Origin: Cohnella sp. AR92
GTDB taxonomy: Bacteria; Bacillota; Bacilli; Paenibacillales; Paenibacillaceae
Assembly: GCF_003990975.1 (NCBI RefSeq)
Contig: NZ_RZJR01000007.1
Location: forward strand, 295,760-359,759
DNA length: 64,000 nucleotides
Direction of reading: 5' to 3'
Below, in pieces: positions 60,370-64,000 of this stretch. Within the stretch, counting starts at the first letter, position 1; each line of letters starts with the position of its first letter. The position numbers and the translations under genes are program-made. The notes under the pieces are model-generated. The model had not been told where the DNA came from and searched no databases. It worked only from the letters and a program-made list of their open reading frames with translations.

Positions 60370-61017
60370 TTACACCTTCCTCCCGATGAACTGAAGCAGC
60401 TTGCTTAGCAGATAGGTGAGAACAAAATAGATCAAGGCTGCCGTGAAGTAGGGCTCCCAGACCCGCATGTACTGGCCTTTCATCGCGTTGCCCCAATACA
60501 TGATCTCGGGTACGGCTATGTACGCAACCAAGGAAGAGTCCTTCACCAGCACGATGAATTCGTTGCCGAACGCGGGAATCATCCGCTTCACCGCCTGCGG
60601 AAGAATGACGTGCCGCATCGCCTGAAAGGGGGTCAACCCCAGCGAATAGGCGGCTTCGCGCTGCCCCGGGTCGATCGATTGGATGCCGGCCCGGTAGATC
60701 TCCGCCGTGTAAGCCGCCGAATTGAGCGACAACGCGGTGACCGCGGCGGCGAGGGCATTCGTCTTGCCGAGGATATTCGGAATGAGAATGAAATGAGTCA
60801 TTAGAATTTGCAAGAGAAGCGGAGTGCCTCTGAAGAAGTTGATGTACATGCTGGCCGGCCATCGGAAGTACCAGCCGGAGGCCATCTTGCCGAACCCGAT
60901 CAAGAGCCCCAGCAGCGCGCCCAGAAGAATGGATAGCAAGGAGATTCCTACCGTATAGCCGGCCCCTCTCATAAACAGAGGGAAGTAATCCCGGATGATG
61001 TCGAATTTGAAGTCCAC
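60370..61017 (-). CDS. Polar amino-acid ABC transporter permease
   Basis: A 215-residue membrane protein with about five segments and the HisM/GlnP signature [21 protein letters not shown] (the EAA loop region, followed by [15 protein letters not shown]). It forms a homodimeric channel with the adjacent ATPase. A strong terminator-like hairpin separates it from the upstream binding-protein gene, so it is likely made in smaller amounts than the binding protein. Confidence 0.94.
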   Translation of the reverse strand: MDFKFDIIRDYFPLFMRGAGYTVGISLLSILLGALLGLLIGFGKMASGWYFRWPASMYINFFRGTPLLLQILMTHFILIPNILGKTNALAAAVTALSLNSAAYTAEIYRAGIQSIDPGQREAAYSLGLTPFQAMRHVILPQAVKRMIPAFGNEFIVLVKDSSLVAYIAVPEIMYWGNAMKGQYMRVWEPYFTAALIYFVLTYLLSKLLQFIGRKV

Positions 61018-61050
61018 CGGAAGCGCTCCTCTCGCGTGGGTACATATCGT

Positions 61051-61084
61051 AAAAAAGCATGCGTAACGTCTCCATTACGCATGC
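61051..61084 (-). terminator. Intra-operon terminator after the binding-protein gene
   Basis: Perfect GCATGCGTAA (61057-61066) / TTACGCATGC (61075-61084), then six T leftward, between binding-protein and permease genes. Confidence 0.92.
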
Positions 61085-61103
61085 GATGGCTCCCGCTAGG
61101 GAC

Positions 61104-61943
61104 TTACTTCGTCTTCAGCAAATCCGCCGTATCCGGCTCGACGCCGATCCACTTCTTGTACATCGCCTTGTACTCGTCGCTTGCGCGAACCTTCTCGACC
61201 GCCGCGTCGAGCTTCGACTTCAGATCGGCGCTGCCCTTCTGAAGCATGATTCCGTAATACTCGGGCGCGAAGTTATTCTTGTCGTAGATCGCTTTGTACT
61301 TCTTGTCCGGATGCTCTTGAACGTACGCCTGCACGACCCCGAAGTCGGCCACGACCGCGTCGACCCCGCCGTTGTCCAGCTCCAGCAGCGCCAGCGTATT
61401 GCTGTCGAAGCGCTTCAAGTTGGTGTTGCTGTCGCCCATAATGCCCTTCATCAGTTCATCCGCCGTTGTCGCGCCTTGCACGGCCACCTTCTTGTCCTTC
61501 AATTCCAGCGCGTTCGCAACCGTCGACCCTTCCTTGGTCAGAATCATGTTGACCGACTCGAAATAAGGAATCGTAAAATCGGAAGATTGCTTGCGGTCGT
61601 CCGTAATGGTAATCGCCGAGATAGCCGCCTTGTAGCTGCTCTTGTCGCCTTGGGTCATCTCCGCGAGCAGCGCGTCCCAGCCGACATTCTCCAGCTTATA
61701 GGAAAGTCCCGCTTCCTTCATGACCGCATCCAGGAAGTCCGCGTCGAAGCCGACGATCTTGTCCTTGTCCATGCTCTCGAAAGGCGCATAGCTGGCGTCG
61801 GTGGCCACCTTGAGAACAACCTGCTCCGGGCTGCCGCCGGAGCTTGCTTCACTGCCGCTGGCCGGCTTGTCGTTCTTGGAGCCGCACGCCGTTAAAGACA
61901 GAGCCAACACTGCCGTCATTGCCACGATTGACCATTTCCCCAT
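61104..61943 (-). CDS. Amino-acid ABC transporter substrate-binding lipoprotein
   Basis: A 279-residue lipoprotein (lipobox LTACG, Cys20) of the bacterial extracellular solute-binding family 3: KVATDASYAPFESMDKDKIV, GFDADFLDAVMKEAG, SAITITDDRKQSSDFTIPYF and VADFGVVQAYVQ. Together with the permease and ATPase it forms a polar-amino-acid importer. The exact amino acid cannot be assigned. SigA-type promoter at 62010-61982. Confidence 0.94.
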   Translation of the reverse strand: MGKWSIVAMTAVLALSLTACGSKNDKPASGSEASSGGSPEQVVLKVATDASYAPFESMDKDKIVGFDADFLDAVMKEAGLSYKLENVGWDALLAEMTQGDKSSYKAAISAITITDDRKQSSDFTIPYFESVNMILTKEGSTVANALELKDKKVAVQGATTADELMKGIMGDSNTNLKRFDSNTLALLELDNGGVDAVVADFGVVQAYVQEHPDKKYKAIYDKNNFAPEYYGIMLQKGSADLKSKLDAAVEKVRASDEYKAMYKKWIGVEPDTADLLKTK

Positions 61944-61981
61944 ACCGCATCCCCCTATTTGATGTCACTAAAATTAACACA

Positions 61982-62010
61982 ATTTTAGCAGTAGTTTGCC
62001 ATATTTTCAA
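61982..62010 (-). promoter_or_regulatory. SigA promoter of the amino-acid ABC operon
   Basis: Leftward TTGAAA (62010-62005), 17 bases, TAAAAT (61987-61982), in an AT-rich stretch that fills 61944-62110. Confidence 0.75.
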
Positions 62011-62110
62011 TTTTTATTTATGATAATCGGATAAATAACTAACATTCATTCAAGTTAATGCCTATTTATTAATTCATTTGTAATATATAGTTACACGTAA
62101 ACCTGAATAT

Positions 62111-62144
62111 AAAAACAGGCTAAGCCCCCAGAAGAAGCTTAGCC
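62111..62144 (-). terminator. Terminator of the large permease gene
   Basis: GGCTAAGC (62118-62125) / GCTTAGCC (62137-62144), then TGTTTTTATA leftward. Confidence 0.88.
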
Positions 62145-62163
62145 CGATCTCCAAACCCTTTTT

Positions 62164-63570
62164 CTATACGAGGAACATCGCAACGATCGTCGTCACCCCA
62201 AGGCCGATCAGAACCGGCTTCAGATTCCGCCTCGCGAGCTCGAACGGGCTGACGCCGCAGATCGCCGCCGCCGGGATAAGCGCCCACGGGATGAGCGTTC
62301 CCCCGCCGACCCAGATCGCCGCCACTTGCCCCAGCGCCGTAAGCGTCGCCGCTCCGGAGCCGATGGCCGTGGCGAACATGCTCGCAACCGAGCCCGCCAG
62401 CGAGATGCCGGAGAAGCCCGAACCGTCCAGTCCGGTGATCGCTCCCGTTACCGTTAACGTAATCGAGCCTACGACTCCGTTCACCGGAACCGCGTTCGCC
62501 AGAGCGACCCCGAGATCGTTCACGATTCCGTGCGAGCCGGCCGGCAGATTGTCGCCAAGAAGCTGCGTGAAGGCGGAATCTCCCAGATAGAAGAACGCCG
62601 CAATCGGAATGACGGGACCGAAAATCTTGAACCCGAACTGGAATCCTTCCACCAGATACGAGGTCATCTCCTCCAGTCCTTGGTTCCGATGCGCCAGAAG
62701 GGCCAGCACGACGAGGATTAGCACCGCCGTGCCGCCGATGAGCGCGGTCGCGTCTCCCCCTTGCAGATCGTAGGCGAACATGGCGACGACATCGAGCAGG
62801 AACAGAATCGGAATGACGATCGCCGCCCATTGCTTCACCCGCAGCGGCAGCGAGATCGAACCGGCATCCGCGGACAGCGCCGATTGGCCGCCCTCCACGA
62901 GCCCGTCTTTCCACGTTCCCTTTCTCCGATCGCGATGCATGAACCAGAACGCCAGAACCGTCGTTACCGCCCCCATCACGATAACAAGAGGCACGCTCGC
63001 CTCCATCACCTCGGACACCGGAAGCCCCGCCGCGTCGGCCGTCAGCTTGGGAGCCCCCTGAATAATGTAATCCCCCGACAGCGCGATCCCGTGACCGAAC
63101 AGGTTCATCGCCATAGCGGCGCCGAGGGCCGGCAGCCCGACCCGCACCGCGGCCGGCAGGAGCACCGCTCCGATCAAAGCGACTCCGGGGGAAGGCCAGA
63201 AGAACCAGGAGGCTACCATCATGATGATGCCGATTCCCCAGAAGGCAAGTGCCGGGGTCCTCATGAAGCCGGTCAGCGGCCGAACCATGATCTCGTTGAT
63301 TCCGGTGCGAATCATGACCCGGCTCATCGAGACGATAATGGAGATAATGAAGATCGTTCCGATCAATTCCTTGGTCGCGTAGGTAAAGCTGTTGAAGATG
63401 CCGGAGACGGAGTCATTCAGGCTCTCGGTCGCGATCAGCGCCAGCGCGAGAATGCCGGCGACGCAGATCATCGTGGTGTCCCTTCTCTTGATCAATAGCG
63501 CCAGAATGAATACAATGAACGCCAGGTACACCCAATGCAGGGAAGACAGTTCCACGTCCATTCTTCGCAT
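62164..63570 (-). CDS. Permease of the ion-transporter/organic-anion type
   Basis: A 468-residue membrane protein with about 11-12 hydrophobic segments. An N-terminal YLAFIVFILALLIKRRD and a loop-rich core with SWFFWPSPGVALIGAVLLPA, GHGIALSGDYIIQGAPKL, PVNGVVGSITLTVTGAITGL and GGGTLIPWALIPAAAICGVS suggest the IT superfamily (GntP/DcuC/YjiG-like). The substrate, probably an organic anion, is not assignable. It is a single gene, divergent from the small protein at the right edge. Confidence 0.8.
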   Translation of the reverse strand: MRRMDVELSSLHWVYLAFIVFILALLIKRRDTTMICVAGILALALIATESLNDSVSGIFNSFTYATKELIGTIFIISIIVSMSRVMIRTGINEIMVRPLTGFMRTPALAFWGIGIIMMVASWFFWPSPGVALIGAVLLPAAVRVGLPALGAAMAMNLFGHGIALSGDYIIQGAPKLTADAAGLPVSEVMEASVPLVIVMGAVTTVLAFWFMHRDRRKGTWKDGLVEGGQSALSADAGSISLPLRVKQWAAIVIPILFLLDVVAMFAYDLQGGDATALIGGTAVLILVVLALLAHRNQGLEEMTSYLVEGFQFGFKIFGPVIPIAAFFYLGDSAFTQLLGDNLPAGSHGIVNDLGVALANAVPVNGVVGSITLTVTGAITGLDGSGFSGISLAGSVASMFATAIGSGAATLTALGQVAAIWVGGGTLIPWALIPAAAICGVSPFELARRNLKPVLIGLGVTTIVAMFLV

Positions 63571-63711
63571 CCCACCCTACTCTATTGGAAGTGGTACATT
63601 GTATGAGGGGGACGGAGACTCCATGCCAAGATTTCGGACAACGTGACCGTTCGTGTCGGATAGGCTTGTCTTTATGCGATTTTATGGAAAATAAGAGAGA
63701 GGGGATGCCCC

Positions 63712-63927
63712 ATGGCTATCCAGCGCAGACTCACGACAGATGCGGATTTCGAGGAAGCGATGACGCGACAGCTCGGAATCCGAGTGTTCCGCGACGATCA
63801 GATCGTCGATTCCGGAGGCGTGATCATCCGATTCGACGAGAACACGATCATCATTCAATCCGGCGTAGGGGATTTCGCCTATCACCCGCGCGCGCTTTGC
63901 GAGTTTTTCGAACTGAAGAAGAGATGA
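63712..63927 (+). CDS. Hypothetical small protein
   Basis: A 71-residue protein (MAIQRRLTTDADFEEAMTRQ, then a strand-rich part with VIIRFDENTIIIQSGVGDFA and a C-terminal EFFELKKR). No signal peptide or membrane segment. GAGAGGGG precedes ATG 63712. The strand pattern could be a small Sm-like or SH3-like barrel, but I do not recognise the family. Nothing further is seen to the right edge. Confidence 0.7.
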   Translation: MAIQRRLTTDADFEEAMTRQLGIRVFRDDQIVDSGGVIIRFDENTIIIQSGVGDFAYHPRALCEFFELKKR

Positions 63928-64000
63928 TGGAAGCAAGAGGGCAATAGGGGGTCCCGTAAGCAAAGCTTAGGAATGGGGGCGAGGTCGGGGTTTCGGGGTC

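Overview
The window looks like a chromosomal segment of an endospore-forming Firmicute of the Paenibacillaceae (Paenibacillus/Cohnella-like). The grounds are a spore-germinant-receptor operon, S-layer-homology and copper-amine-oxidase-type stalk domains, WG repeats, lipoteichoic-acid synthase, a c-di-AMP riboswitch, Bacillus-type promoters and AGGAGG ribosome-binding sites, all on fairly GC-rich DNA. No phage structural genes, transposases or CRISPR arrays were seen. The first ~2.7 kb is visibly more AT-rich than the rest.

Layout. 1-4.7 kb: two lipoproteins (one cut by the edge), a SigO/YvrJ/RsoA-type split sigma-factor operon, a stalk-domain protein, and a divergent XRE repressor plus ImmA/IrrE-type metalloprotease. 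4.8-11.9 kb: housekeeping and accessory genes (BNR lipoprotein, DJ-1/PfpI protein, tRNA-Thr, DUF3298-type, DUF3889, phosphodiester glycosidase, aldose epimerase, and an SRPBCC-EVE-MarR operon). 12-16 kb: SwrC-like RND pump with TetR regulator. 16.3-21.3 kb: LacI-SDR operon, DoxX, and a GAF/response regulator/PAS-kinase three-gene system. 21.7-24 kb: DHA2-type MFS pump and divergent TetR with two perfect operators. 24.4-32 kb: LtaS and a five-gene germination operon with two B subunits. 32-40 kb: a compact chemotaxis operon (CheA-MCP-CheW-CheY) and a PocR/GAF-LuxR regulator. 40-43.3 kb: SWIM-SNF2 helicase. 43.4-44.5 kb: two adjacent tandem arrays. 44.6-50.1 kb: WG-repeat protein, two divergent sulfate-binding-protein paralogues, SLH protein. 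50-54.3 kb: flavin-dependent acyl-CoA-dehydrogenase-like protein, MtlD, a HAD phosphatase behind a c-di-AMP riboswitch, and an IF-3-like protein. 54.4-58 kb: glycosyltransferase/pyruvyltransferase cluster with twin DUF2642-like proteins. 58-64 kb: DUF445 protein, polar amino-acid ABC transporter, a large permease and a small orphan protein.

The most interesting unit is the left end. Related 17-bp palindromes (TTTACCAnnnTGGnAAA-like) lie inside the -35/-10 spacer and in the leader of the split-sigma operon, and also over the -35 of the XRE gene. The protease gene has a near-consensus Gram-positive LexA box next to its -10. Together they suggest, as inference only, a LexA -> protease -> XRE repressor -> two-subunit sigma-factor cascade. 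A second theme is intergenic DNA: four arrays of unrelated sequence share a period of about 50-53 bp, and one is a 104-bp higher-order repeat made of two 52-bp monomers.
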